DNA of 64,000 nucleotides from Cellulomonas composti (lineage in GTDB: Bacteria > Actinomycetota > Actinomycetes > Actinomycetales > Cellulomonadaceae). The stretch spans positions 1 to 64,000 of the forward strand of contig NZ_BJWG01000016.1 in assembly GCF_007990245.1 (NCBI RefSeq), given 5' to 3'. Position numbers and translations under genes: made by a program. Under the pieces are notes generated by a model. The model searched no databases. It saw nothing but the letters and a program-made list of their open reading frames with translations, and was not told the DNA's origin. Below are positions 47,835 through 56,113 of the stretch, one piece after another (the stretch's first letter is position 1; every line of letters begins with the position of its first letter).

Positions 47835-48206
47835 ATGGCGATCATCATCAAGGGCAAGGGCAAGGCGATCTCGCGCAAGCGTCGTCACCTTCGTCTGCGC
47901 AAGAAGGTCGTCGGCTCCGCGGTTCGTCCGCGCCTGGTCGTGACCCGCTCCGCGCGGCACATCACCGCTCAGGTCGTGGACGACACGATCGGTCAGACCG
48001 TGGTCTCGGCCTCGACGCTCGAGGTCGACCTGCGTTCGGGCGACGGCGACAAGACGGCCAAGGCCAAGAAGGTCGGCGAGCTCGTCGCCGAGCGCGCCAA
48101 GGCCAAGGGCATCGACGCGGTCGTCTTCGACCGTGGCGGCAACAAGTACCACGGCCGCGTGGCCGCGGTCGCCGACGGCGCCCGTGAGGGCGGTCTGGCC
48201 CTGTGA
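47835..48206 (+). CDS. rplR: 50S ribosomal protein L18
   Basis: A 123-residue L18 ([36 protein letters not shown]), 5S rRNA binder with L5; ends with [13 protein letters not shown]. Three bases after rplF. Confidence 0.97.
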   Translation: MAIIIKGKGKAISRKRRHLRLRKKVVGSAVRPRLVVTRSARHITAQVVDDTIGQTVVSASTLEVDLRSGDGDKTAKAKKVGELVAERAKAKGIDAVVFDRGGNKYHGRVAAVADGAREGGLAL

Positions 48207-48237
48207 CCACGACGATCCGGAAGAAGAGGACTCACTG

Positions 48238-48885
48238 ATGGCTGCTCCTGCACGCAGCAACACCGGTGCCCAGGGCACCGGCGGCGAGCGCCGCGACGGC
48301 GGTCGTCGTGACGGTGGTGGCGGTCGCCGCGGCGACGCCCCCGAGAAGAGCGCGTTCGTCGAGCGCGTCGTGACCATCAACCGCGTCGCCAAGGTCGTCA
48401 AGGGCGGCCGCCGGTTCAGCTTCACCGCGCTCGTCGTGGTGGGCGACGGTGACGGCACCGTGGGCGTCGGCTACGGCAAGGCCAAGGAGGTGCCCGCGGC
48501 GATCGCCAAGGGTGTCGAGGAGGCGAAGAAGAACTTCTTCCGCGTCCCCCGCATCCAGGGCACCATCCCGCACCCCATCCAGGGTGAGGCTGCCGCCGGC
48601 GTCGTCTTCCTGCGTCCCGCGTCGCCGGGTACCGGTGTGATCGCCGGTGGTCCGGTGCGCGCCGTCCTCGAGTGCGCGGGGATCCACGACGTGCTGAGCA
48701 AGTCGCTCGGTTCGTCGAACGCGATCAACATCGTTCACGCGACGGTCGCCGCCCTGCGCGGGCTCGAGCAGCCGGAGGCCGTGGCCGCGCGCCGTGGCCT
48801 GCCGCTCGAGCACGTCGTCCCGGCCGCGCTGCTGCGCGCCCAGGCCGAGGGTCGGGCGAAGGCCGCCGAGAAGGTGGGTGCGTGA
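48238..48885 (+). CDS. rpsE: 30S ribosomal protein S5
   Basis: A 215-residue S5 with a Gly/Arg-rich N-terminal extension ([17 protein letters not shown]) before the dsRNA-binding core [21 protein letters not shown]; accuracy-related residues conserved. ATG chosen after GAAGAAGAGGA; longer frames are rplR shadows. Confidence 0.97.
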   Translation: MAAPARSNTGAQGTGGERRDGGRRDGGGGRRGDAPEKSAFVERVVTINRVAKVVKGGRRFSFTALVVVGDGDGTVGVGYGKAKEVPAAIAKGVEEAKKNFFRVPRIQGTIPHPIQGEAAAGVVFLRPASPGTGVIAGGPVRAVLECAGIHDVLSKSLGSSNAINIVHATVAALRGLEQPEAVAARRGLPLEHVVPAALLRAQAEGRAKAAEKVGA

Positions 48886-49067
48886 TGGCCCGACTCAAGG
48901 TGACGCAGAAGCGTTCCGGCATCGGTGGCAAGCAGAACCAGCGCGACACGCTCCGCACGCTTGGTCTCAAGCGCATCGGTGACGTCGTCGTCAAGGAGGA
49001 CCGCCCCGAGATCCGCGGCATGGTGAAGACCGTGCAGCATCTCGTCGTGGTCGAGGAGGTCGAGTGA
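48885..49067 (+). CDS. rpmD: 50S ribosomal protein L30
   Basis: A 60-residue L30 ([31 protein letters not shown]). ATG overlaps the rpsE stop (TGATG). Confidence 0.98.
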   Translation: MARLKVTQKRSGIGGKQNQRDTLRTLGLKRIGDVVVKEDRPEIRGMVKTVQHLVVVEEVE

Positions 49068-49069
49068 CC

Positions 49070-49819
49070 ATGGCCGACGACAAGAAGGCCGACGAGAAGG
49101 TCGAGGCCCCCAAGGCCGCGGCCAAGAAGGCTCCTGCCAAGAAGGCCGCCGCGCCCGCCGCGGAGAAGGCCGAGAAGGCGACCACCACGAAGTCGACGAA
49201 GGCCGCTGCCGCGAAGGCGGACGCTGCCGAGTCGGCGACCGAGGCTGCCAAGCCCGCCGCCAAGAAGGCTCCGGCCAAGGCGGCGGCCAAGGCTGCCCCG
49301 AAGGCTGCGGCGCCCAAGGCTGAGAAGTCCGAGGCTGCCAAGAAGGCGGCTGAAGAGGCGGCGAAGCCTGGCAACGGCGGCACCCTCAAGGTGCACCACC
49401 TGCGTCCGGCCCCCGGTGCCAAGACCGCGAAGACCCGTGTCGGTCGCGGTGAGGCGTCCAAGGGCAAGACCGCGGGCCGTGGCACCAAGGGCACCAAGGC
49501 CCGCTACCAGGTGCCGCAGCGTTTCGAGGGTGGTCAGATGCCGCTGCACATGCGTCTGCCCAAGCTCCGTGGCTTCAAGAACCCGTTCCGTGTCGAGTAC
49601 CAGGTCGTCAACCTGGACAAGCTCTCGGCGCTGTACCCGAACGGTGGCGACGTGACGGTCGCCGACCTGGTCGCCAAGGGCGCGGTCCGCAAGGGCCAGC
49701 CCGTCAAGGTGCTCGGCACCGGCGAGCTGACGGTCAAGGTCTCCGTCGACGTGGACGCGTACTCCGCGTCCGCGAAGGAGAAGATCGTCGCCGCGGGTGG
49801 CAGCGTCACGCAGGACTGA
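49070..49819 (+). CDS. rplO: 50S ribosomal protein L15 with histone-H1-like N-terminal extension
   Basis: Residues about 106-249 are a complete L15 ([36 protein letters not shown], in segments), normal length 144. The first 105 residues are an added Lys/Ala/Pro-rich domain ([33 protein letters not shown]) like the C-terminal tail of histone H1. ATG has GAGGAGG ten bases before it; a GTG two codons upstream overlaps the rpmD stop. No internal start with a ribosome site precedes the L15 core. The basic tail may bind rRNA or nucleic acid outside the ribosome. Last gene before a T-tract terminator. Confidence 0.95.
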   Translation: MADDKKADEKVEAPKAAAKKAPAKKAAAPAAEKAEKATTTKSTKAAAAKADAAESATEAAKPAAKKAPAKAAAKAAPKAAAPKAEKSEAAKKAAEEAAKPGNGGTLKVHHLRPAPGAKTAKTRVGRGEASKGKTAGRGTKGTKARYQVPQRFEGGQMPLHMRLPKLRGFKNPFRVEYQVVNLDKLSALYPNGGDVTVADLVAKGAVRKGQPVKVLGTGELTVKVSVDVDAYSASAKEKIVAAGGSVTQD

Positions 49820-49856
49820 CGTAGAACGCGCGTCCCGTCAAGGGGCGAGATTCCAG

Positions 49857-49895
49857 AAGGACGGTCCGGGCCGGTTGGCCCGGACCGTCCTTTTT
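49857..49895 (+). terminator. Intrinsic terminator after rplO
   Basis: A 16-bp stem (49857-49872 with 49877-49892), GGTT loop, ending in a TTTTT run (49891-49895). The clearest Rho-independent terminator here; it separates the spc cluster from the surface-protein cassette. Confidence 0.95.
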
Positions 49896-50046
49896 GTGCG
49901 CTGACCTGCGCATTCACTGTGTGGGTGGGAACACCCAGACACGCGTCCAGTTCACCCGTTCGGAGGTCAAGTCCCGGCGTCCTTCACCCGATCCGACCTG
50001 TAGGACCCGGTCCGCCCGATGACCGCCCGGAGGGAAGTGTCGGCGC

Positions 50047-52227
50047 ATGCGCATGCGATGGCTGTGGACGACGATGGCGGTGTTCGGCCTCGTTGCCGCC
50101 AGTGTCGTCGCGCTGCCGTCCGCGCCCGCCGAGTCGGCGATCGGTGACTTCGGCACCAGCACGGGCTCCGGTTCAGCGGTCGTGGCGAACGCAGGCGACG
50201 GCCGGTACAAGGACCGGATCGTCTGGACGAACTGGGGCACCGCGGGCTCGAGCCTGACCGGGAAGTCGGTGACGACGTGGCAGCAGGTCGGTGCGACGAC
50301 CCGTGTCGAGGTCACCTGCACACTGAGCAACATCTCCGGCGGGACACTGAACGTCTACCGGCCGGGGACCTGGGCTCCTGACGGCTTCACCCGCCTCTAC
50401 CGAACGAGCGACGCGACGAACAACCTCGTGTCGGGCATCGGGATCACCGACAACGGCGACGTCGTCTCCTTCCGGGTCGTGTGCGGCACGGCGAACCTCG
50501 TCACCTATACCGACACCACGTTCACCACGGCGGCGAGCACCGACGCGATCAGCCTCGCGGGCATCGTCATCGCCGACGCCGAGGCCACCAACGGGAGCGA
50601 GTACGTCTACGCGACGCCCACGACGACCGGCGCGACCTGGCGGGTGATCGACGCCTACGCGGGCACGTGCAGCTCGACGTACCAGGGCCGGGTCGTGGCC
50701 GCGAGCAACCAGCTCCAGCTCACCTCGTCCGGCGAGTGCTCGTCGCCCGGCTACTCGGCGACCGCGGTGCTGGTGGCCGACGGCAGCACGGGGGCGAACT
50801 TCACGGTGTACGGCTCGGGCCTCGCGGCGGTGTCGGTCGGGTACGTGCTCGGTGTGGACTACGGCGACGCACCGGCGAGCTACGGCGTCGCCGGTGGTGT
50901 CGTGCAGCCCACCTGGAACGGCGGCACGCTCAGCACGACCAACCAGTCCATCGTGACGGGCGGCGCCGTGGTGAGCGCCCGGATCGGCACCATGACGGCA
51001 CCCGACAAGGTCCGGCTCGGCGCCAACGCCTTCCCGAACGCGACCCCGCCGTCCTCCGCGAACGCCGCGGGCGACACGGGGTGGGCGGTTCCACCTGCGA
51101 CCGCCCTGACCGCGGACGAGGATGCGACGACGTCGCCGACGATCACCGTTCAGCGTGGCGCCTTCACGAGCTACTCCCACACGGCGGTCGCCTGTGTCAC
51201 GGGGACCTTCGTGCGCGGGTGGATCGACTGGGACCGCAACGGCATGTTCGACTCCGACGAGGCCTCGGGCACGGTCACGTGTGCGGCGAGCGCCGCCACG
51301 CTCGTGTTCACCATCCCGGGCGACGTCCCCGACGGCGTCGCGAGCGGCGGCGACACGACGTTCCTGCGGTTGCAGGCCGCGATCACCTCCGCCCAGCTCG
51401 GCCCGACGAAGGTCGTCGCGGCCGGTGAGGTCGAGGACTGGCCGGTCACGCTGCGGGTGCCGCGCCTGACGGTGACGAAGACGACGCCGTCGACGCAGAT
51501 CCCCGCATCCGGTTCGACCGTCGTCTACACGCTGACGGTGAAGAACGCGGGAAACGGTGACTTCACGACGACCTACCCCGCCTACGTGTACGACAACTAC
51601 GCGGGCGCCACCGCGGTGGCCGCGTACACGACGTCGACGACGCCTGGATCCTGGACCGCCACCGCCCCGCAGACGGGCATGCGGCGCTGGACCGGGGCGC
51701 TGACAGCGGGCAGCACGGTCACGATCACCGTGACCATGACGGTCAACGCGTCGCTGCCGGCGCTGCCCGTGATGACCAACGTCGTGCGCGTCTCGTCGTC
51801 GGCCTACACCGACCTGACCGCGGCGGGCACGTGCACCGTCGGCAGTGCCGACGAGCTCGCACAGGCCTGTGCGGTGCACGCGTTGTACCGCGCCGGGCTG
51901 ACGCTCACCAAGCAGGCCTACTACGCGAGCGGGAGCCAGGCGGGCACCTTGATCCCCACCGGCACCGCGCTCCCGCCGGGCACGCAGGTGACGTGGAACT
52001 ACACGATCACGAACACGGGCTCGGGCCCGCTCACGAACGTCGTGCTCACCGACGACGCGACCGACACCAAGACCTCGGCCAGCGGGACGACCGTCACGAC
52101 CGGCAAGCCGACCATCACGTGCTCGGGCGCCCCCGCGGTGACGCCCGGGACCACCGTCACCATCCCCACGATCGCAGCCGGTGCGAACCGGGTGTGCACA
52201 GCCACCGGGACCATCGGCAGCCCCTGA
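50047..52227 (+). CDS. Large secreted surface protein (CshA-like, GEVED and DUF11 modules)
   Basis: A 726-residue exported protein. Signal peptide at residues 1-32 (WLWTTMAVFGLVAASVVALPSAPAESA). Residues about 35-200 resemble the CshA-type fibrillar adhesin NR2 domain (YKDRIVWTNWG ... TRVEVTCTLSNISGG). A GEVED domain follows (GWIDWDRNGMFDSDEASG ... AGEVEDWPVTL), then two DUF11-like repeats (LTVTKTTPSTQIPASGSTVVYTLTVKNAGNG and LTLTKQAYYASGSQ). No sorting signal or C-terminal membrane helix. It precedes the SipW gene set and may be its fibre or adhesin partner. Family names are from memory and need a domain search. Confidence 0.8.
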   Translation: MRMRWLWTTMAVFGLVAASVVALPSAPAESAIGDFGTSTGSGSAVVANAGDGRYKDRIVWTNWGTAGSSLTGKSVTTWQQVGATTRVEVTCTLSNISGGTLNVYRPGTWAPDGFTRLYRTSDATNNLVSGIGITDNGDVVSFRVVCGTANLVTYTDTTFTTAASTDAISLAGIVIADAEATNGSEYVYATPTTTGATWRVIDAYAGTCSSTYQGRVVAASNQLQLTSSGECSSPGYSATAVLVADGSTGANFTVYGSGLAAVSVGYVLGVDYGDAPASYGVAGGVVQPTWNGGTLSTTNQSIVTGGAVVSARIGTMTAPDKVRLGANAFPNATPPSSANAAGDTGWAVPPATALTADEDATTSPTITVQRGAFTSYSHTAVACVTGTFVRGWIDWDRNGMFDSDEASGTVTCAASAATLVFTIPGDVPDGVASGGDTTFLRLQAAITSAQLGPTKVVAAGEVEDWPVTLRVPRLTVTKTTPSTQIPASGSTVVYTLTVKNAGNGDFTTTYPAYVYDNYAGATAVAAYTTSTTPGSWTATAPQTGMRRWTGALTAGSTVTITVTMTVNASLPALPVMTNVVRVSSSAYTDLTAAGTCTVGSADELAQACAVHALYRAGLTLTKQAYYASGSQAGTLIPTGTALPPGTQVTWNYTITNTGSGPLTNVVLTDDATDTKTSASGTTVTTGKPTITCSGAPAVTPGTTVTIPTIAAGANRVCTATGTIGSP

Positions 52228-52315
52228 GCCGAACCCGAAGTCAGCAGGACGCCCAGCCCGGACGTGCTGCAGCCCGTCCGGGCAACCACCGCAAGAAACA
52301 CTGAGAGGCACCAAC

Positions 52316-53002
52316 ATGAAGAACAGGACGAAGGGCGTCATCGCCGGCCTCGCCGGCCTCGCGCTCCTGTCCGGCGGGGCGACCTTCGCCCTCTGGACCG
52401 ACTCGGCGACCCTGACGGGTGGCACGATCACGAACGGCAACCTCGACGTCGCCGCGGCCGGCACGGTGAGCTGGTACGACGTCTCGGCCGACCGGACCGA
52501 CAGGAACACCACCAACCCGGTCACTGGTACCTCGGCGCACACGATCGCGAGCATCGCGACGTGGCGGATGGTGCCGGGCGACGTGATCCAGGGCAACCAG
52601 GGACTCGCCGTCGCGCTGGAAGGTGACAACCTCGTCGCCAACCTGGCCGTCACGGTGCCTGCCGCGTCGCCGATTCCCAGCTCGATGAGCCTCACGTACC
52701 AGGTGTTCTACGGCACCGACGAGGTCACATCCGGTCCGGTCGCGGTCGGCACGCCCACGTCGCTCCGCCTGATGGCGGGGCGCACGAACCAGGACAACGG
52801 CAACCCGTCGGTGACTGGCGCGACGGTCGTCAACGAGACGAGCATCGCGGCGACCCCCGTCGCGAACTTCACGGTCGTCATCACGGCGACGTTCGATTCG
52901 ACCACCACGAACCGCGTCGACGCCCAGGCCACGACCGTGCTGAGCAACGTCGCGGTCACGCTGACCCAGGACCGGACCGCGAGCAGCGGCAACGGGTTCT
53001 GA
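52316..53002 (+). CDS. SipW-dependent-type exported protein (TasA/camelysin-like)
   Basis: A 228-residue protein whose N-terminus MKNRTKGVIAGLAGLALLSGGATFALWTDSA fits the alternate signal peptide cut by SipW-type peptidases; TFALWTDSATLTGGTITNGNLDV resembles the start of mature TasA/CalY. The rest is beta-rich (WRMVPGDVIQGNQGLAVALEGDNLVANLAV). ATG preceded by GAGAGG. Directly upstream of the peptidase, separated by a 14-bp hairpin. Likely the main fibre subunit; this is inference. Confidence 0.85.
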   Translation: MKNRTKGVIAGLAGLALLSGGATFALWTDSATLTGGTITNGNLDVAAAGTVSWYDVSADRTDRNTTNPVTGTSAHTIASIATWRMVPGDVIQGNQGLAVALEGDNLVANLAVTVPAASPIPSSMSLTYQVFYGTDEVTSGPVAVGTPTSLRLMAGRTNQDNGNPSVTGATVVNETSIAATPVANFTVVITATFDSTTTNRVDAQATTVLSNVAVTLTQDRTASSGNGF

Positions 53003-53008
53003 TCCCTA

Positions 53009-53040
53009 CGTCGGGTGGGAGCGTGGGCTCCCACCCGACG
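53009..53040 (+). terminator. 14-bp perfect hairpin between SipW substrate and peptidase genes
   Basis: Stem 53009-53022 pairs exactly with 53027-53040 around a GTGG loop, beginning six bases after the upstream stop. No T-tract. Partial terminator or mRNA stabiliser, allowing more substrate than peptidase. Confidence 0.65.
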
Positions 53041-53089
53041 ACCGGGCGCGATACGTGCGCCTCGATTCCCTTCACGGAGGTAGACGGCC

Positions 53090-53689
53090 ATGGCCAAGCG
53101 CGATTCCGCACTCTCGGGCGTCGTCTCGGTGCTCACCTGGGTGCTGCTCCTGGTTGTGGTCGCCGCGGTCGCGGTGCTCGTCGTCGTCCCGAAGGCGATG
53201 GGCGGCACCACGCTCACGGTCCTGACGGGGTCCATGGAGCCGACGATCTCGCCCGGCGACGTGGTCGCCGTGAAGATGGTGACCGACCCCGACCAGCAGG
53301 TGCAGCTCGGTGACGTCATCACGTTCCAGCCCGTCAGTGACGACCCGACCCTCGTCACGCACCGGGTGATCGCCAAGACGTACACGTCCGAGGGCGTGCA
53401 GTTCGTCACGCAGGGCGACGCCAACGGCGCCGCCGACGAGCCGATCGTCGCCGGACAGGTCAAGGCGAAGGTCGTGTACTCCGTGCCGTGGGTGGGCCAT
53501 GTCCAGCTGTGGCTGGGCGAGCGCAAGGGTCTCGCGGTCGCGCTGGTCGCCGGCGCTCTGCTGGTCTACGCCGCCGTGATGATCCTGCGGCCCGAGCGTC
53601 GTGGTCGCGACAAGGCCGATGACCCGGCGCAGCCGGCCTCGGAGACACCGGTGCCCGCGGGCGCCCCGACGGACGGGGTCACCGGATGA
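53090..53689 (+). CDS. SipW-type signal peptidase I
   Basis: A 199-residue membrane peptidase of the ER/SipW branch: N-terminal helix (LTWVLLLVVVAAVAVLVVV), catalytic Ser48 in LTGSMEPTI, His91 in LVTHRVI in place of the usual bacterial Lys, Asp110 in VTQGDANGAAD, and a C-terminal helix (LAVALVAGALLVYAAVMIL) with a charged tail. Cuts alternate signal peptides such as its neighbours'. Stop overlaps the next ATG (ATGA). ATG preceded by GGAGG. Confidence 0.93.
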   Translation: MAKRDSALSGVVSVLTWVLLLVVVAAVAVLVVVPKAMGGTTLTVLTGSMEPTISPGDVVAVKMVTDPDQQVQLGDVITFQPVSDDPTLVTHRVIAKTYTSEGVQFVTQGDANGAADEPIVAGQVKAKVVYSVPWVGHVQLWLGERKGLAVALVAGALLVYAAVMILRPERRGRDKADDPAQPASETPVPAGAPTDGVTG

Positions 53690-54324
53690 GGTGGCGCAAG
53701 GTCCTGGTGATCGGCGCCGCCGCGACCGTGCTCGCGGGCGCTGCCGCGGGGCTGACGTACGCGTTCTGGGGTGACGGCGCGACAGCGGTCGCGGGTGTCG
53801 TGCGCACGGGTGATCTCGACCTCGAGCTCGTCGGTACCCCGACGTGGACCGAGACGAGCCCGGACGTGAGCCCGGCGCACGTGTTCGGGATGCAGACGGA
53901 CGGGATCACCGCGAACCACCTCGCGACGTCCGGTGACCGCTTCACCGTGGCGCAGCAGTTCCGCACGACGCTCGACGGCGACAACCTCGCCGCGCGGCTG
54001 ACGGTCGGCTGGGACAGCGCGCCCGCGTTGCTGCCCACGGGCCAGGTCGCCGCGACCTACATCGTGACCCGTCCGGACGGCGTCGCCTCGGCCGCGACCG
54101 CGGTCGGCACCGCGATCACGCTGCCCGGCGGCTCGGCGAACCTCACGACCGCCCAGGTGGCGTCGTGGGGGAGCACGCCCTGGACGCTGACCGTCACGCT
54201 CACCTACTCCGGCGCCGACGTCATGGTCACGCCGACGACGATCTCGTCCGCGCCGATCACGTCGCTCGGCACCGTGCGCATCTCGCTGGACCAGGTCCGT
54301 GACGGGACGGGGTTCACGCCGTGA
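53686..54324 (+). CDS. SipW-dependent-type exported protein, second
   Basis: A 212-residue protein opening MRWRKVLVIGAAATVLAGAAAGLTYAFWGDGA, again a short basic start, one hydrophobic helix and YAFWGDGAT at the probable cut site. The rest is a beta-rich domain with FRTTLDGDNLAARLTVGWDS, similar to the first substrate's EGDNLVANLAV region, so the two are homologous. ATG overlaps the peptidase stop. Likely minor subunit or anchor of a fibre. Confidence 0.85.
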   Translation: MRWRKVLVIGAAATVLAGAAAGLTYAFWGDGATAVAGVVRTGDLDLELVGTPTWTETSPDVSPAHVFGMQTDGITANHLATSGDRFTVAQQFRTTLDGDNLAARLTVGWDSAPALLPTGQVAATYIVTRPDGVASAATAVGTAITLPGGSANLTTAQVASWGSTPWTLTVTLTYSGADVMVTPTTISSAPITSLGTVRISLDQVRDGTGFTP

Positions 54325-55193
54325 TCCTGCCCCGTCTCCTGCGCGCTCTCGTCGCCGTCCTCGCCGTCGGTGTGATCGCCGCCGCCGTGGGACGGCGCGC
54401 GCGCGCAGGCGCGGTGACGGCGCCGCGCGCCGAAGCGGTTGCGGCCGACGACGAGCCGGCGCCGGGCCGTGCGCGACGCGTCCGCGGCCCGCACGTGCTC
54501 GTGGCTGCGGTGCTCGCCGTCGCCGTCGTCCTCGGTGTCGGCGCAGGCGGGACGTTCGCGCTGTGGCGGGACGCGGTCACCGGCACGGTACGCATGCCCG
54601 TGGGCGTCACGATCTTCGGTGCCGGCACCGTGGGCTCGCCGACCTACGCGACGACGAACGCGGTGCTGGACGCGAACCGCAACCGCGGATCGGTGACGTA
54701 CTCGTTCGGCCCCGCGCAGGCCACGGCGTTGTACAACTCCAACAGCTCGGCCGGCGGTTCGGTCGCCATCCCGATGCAGGTCACGTCGCTGCAGCAGGGC
54801 CACCGCGGCCTGGCCTACACGGTGGCGCCCTCGATCTCCGGCGGCGTCTTCGGGTCGTCGACGGTGACGCTCTACAAGGTCACCAGCGCGGCCGCCTGCA
54901 CGACGAGCACGACGAGCACCGCGGCGTCCTCCTCGACACCGTGGTCGAGCGCATACACCGCGAGCACGACGCCGTCGACCGAGTACTGGTGCCTCGTGGC
55001 GAAGTACGTCCCGACGAAGTGGTCGCACACCGACACGGCATCGGTCACGGCGACCGGGCCTGGCACCTCGGGGTCGCTCTCGGCGAGCAGCACGTGGACC
55101 GCGACCTCCGCGATCACGTTCGACCCGGCGCTCGAGCCGACCCACACCGTCACGTTCACGTTCACCACGTTCCGGCCCGGGACGACGCCGTGA
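54321..55193 (+). CDS. SipW-dependent-like membrane/surface protein, third
   Basis: A 290-residue protein with two hydrophobic segments: 5-24 (LLRALVAVLAVGVIAAAVG) and about 59-79 (VLVAAVLAVAVVLGVGAGG), the second followed by TFALWRDAV, the SipW-type cut pattern. The body is Thr/Ser-rich, beta-strand predicted (TALYNSNSSAGGSVAIP). GTG start overlaps the upstream stop (GTGA). A first helix ahead of the alternate signal peptide is unusual and might keep it in the membrane. Function unknown. Confidence 0.75.
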   Translation: MILPRLLRALVAVLAVGVIAAAVGRRARAGAVTAPRAEAVAADDEPAPGRARRVRGPHVLVAAVLAVAVVLGVGAGGTFALWRDAVTGTVRMPVGVTIFGAGTVGSPTYATTNAVLDANRNRGSVTYSFGPAQATALYNSNSSAGGSVAIPMQVTSLQQGHRGLAYTVAPSISGGVFGSSTVTLYKVTSAAACTTSTTSTAASSSTPWSSAYTASTTPSTEYWCLVAKYVPTKWSHTDTASVTATGPGTSGSLSASSTWTATSAITFDPALEPTHTVTFTFTTFRPGTTP

Positions 55194-55999
55194 TCCGGGC
55201 AGGTCGCGTGCTCGCGTCCGCCGCGGTGGCCGGCGCGCTCGTCGTGCTGCCGGCCGCGGGTCCCGCGCTGGCCGACGACGAGCTGCACACGCACTGGGAC
55301 GGCCGCACGGTCGTGCTGGCGTGGGACGGTACGGAGTACACGACGCTGACGACGAGCTTCGTCGGCGTGCCGGTGACGGTGCCGGGCGACCGTGTGCACC
55401 GCACGCTCGTCGCCCGCAACGACGGACCGACGACGGCGGTGCTGACCGGCTGGGTCGTCGACGTCGACCTCGAGCAGCCGGCCGGCTCCTCGACGACGTT
55501 CTTCGACGACGTGCACGTCACCTGGGACACGGCCTCGGGCGAGGCGGACGCGTCCCTGCGCACGCTGTCCGGCGTCGACCGGACCCGCATCGCACAGGTC
55601 GAGCTTGATCCGGGGGAGAGCACGGCGCTCGTCGTGGGCTATGCGTTCGACATCGAGGCCACGTCCGGCAACCGGTCGCAGGACGGAGAGCTGCAGGCGT
55701 CGTTCGACGTGCAGCTGCGGCTGAGCGAGGGCGAGCTGACGCCACCCACGCCCACGCCGACGCCCACCGACCCCACGCCGACGCCCACCGACCCCACGCC
55801 GACCCCGTCGCCGACGGATCCCGGGCCTCCGGTGCCCAGCCCGACCGACGGCGGCACGGATGGCGACGACGGTGACGGCGGCGATCTGGCGCACACCGGT
55901 GCGGAGGTCCTGCAGGCGGGCGGGCTCGCCGCGGGGACGCTCGCAGGAGGCATACTGCTGCTGCTCGCCGCTCGACGGCGTCGGCGGGCCCACCGGTAG
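55190..55999 (+). CDS. Wall-anchored surface protein with LAHTG sorting signal
   Basis: A 269-residue protein: classical signal peptide ending AGPALA before DDELHTHWDG, a 150-residue beta domain (WTVVLAW-like, TVPGDRVHRTLVARNDGP), a Pro/Thr spacer built of TPTPTDP units, an acidic Gly/Asp segment, then LAHTG (233-237), hydrophobic helix and RRRRR tail. LAxTG is the signal preferred by class E sortases. GTG overlaps the previous stop, making it the end of the SipW operon. Likely an anchor or adaptor for the surface fibre; inferred. Confidence 0.82.
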   Translation: MIRAGRVLASAAVAGALVVLPAAGPALADDELHTHWDGRTVVLAWDGTEYTTLTTSFVGVPVTVPGDRVHRTLVARNDGPTTAVLTGWVVDVDLEQPAGSSTTFFDDVHVTWDTASGEADASLRTLSGVDRTRIAQVELDPGESTALVVGYAFDIEATSGNRSQDGELQASFDVQLRLSEGELTPPTPTPTPTDPTPTPTDPTPTPSPTDPGPPVPSPTDGGTDGDDGDGGDLAHTGAEVLQAGGLAAGTLAGGILLLLAARRRRRAHR

Positions 56000-56022
56000 G
56001 CAAGGCCGCCAACCGGACGAAA

Positions 56023-56051
56023 TCGGACCCTGGCCGGTCAGCAGGTAGTCT
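56023..56051 (+). promoter_or_regulatory. Probable promoter of secY-adk-map
   Basis: TCGGAC (56023-56028), 17-base spacer, TAGTCT (56046-56051), 62 bases before secY. An own promoter is needed because the surface cassette separates secY from rplO. Confidence 0.55.
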
Positions 56052-56113
56052 TGCCTGCGGTCAGCCGGGTCCGGCTGTCGAATTGCCGCACGCGCGGCGA
56101 CCCAGGAGGACAG

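Noticed and set aside
50173-52695. 840-codon minus-strand frame opposite the surface protein
   Set aside because: Arg/Val/Gly-rich shadow; the plus strand has signal peptide and known modules.
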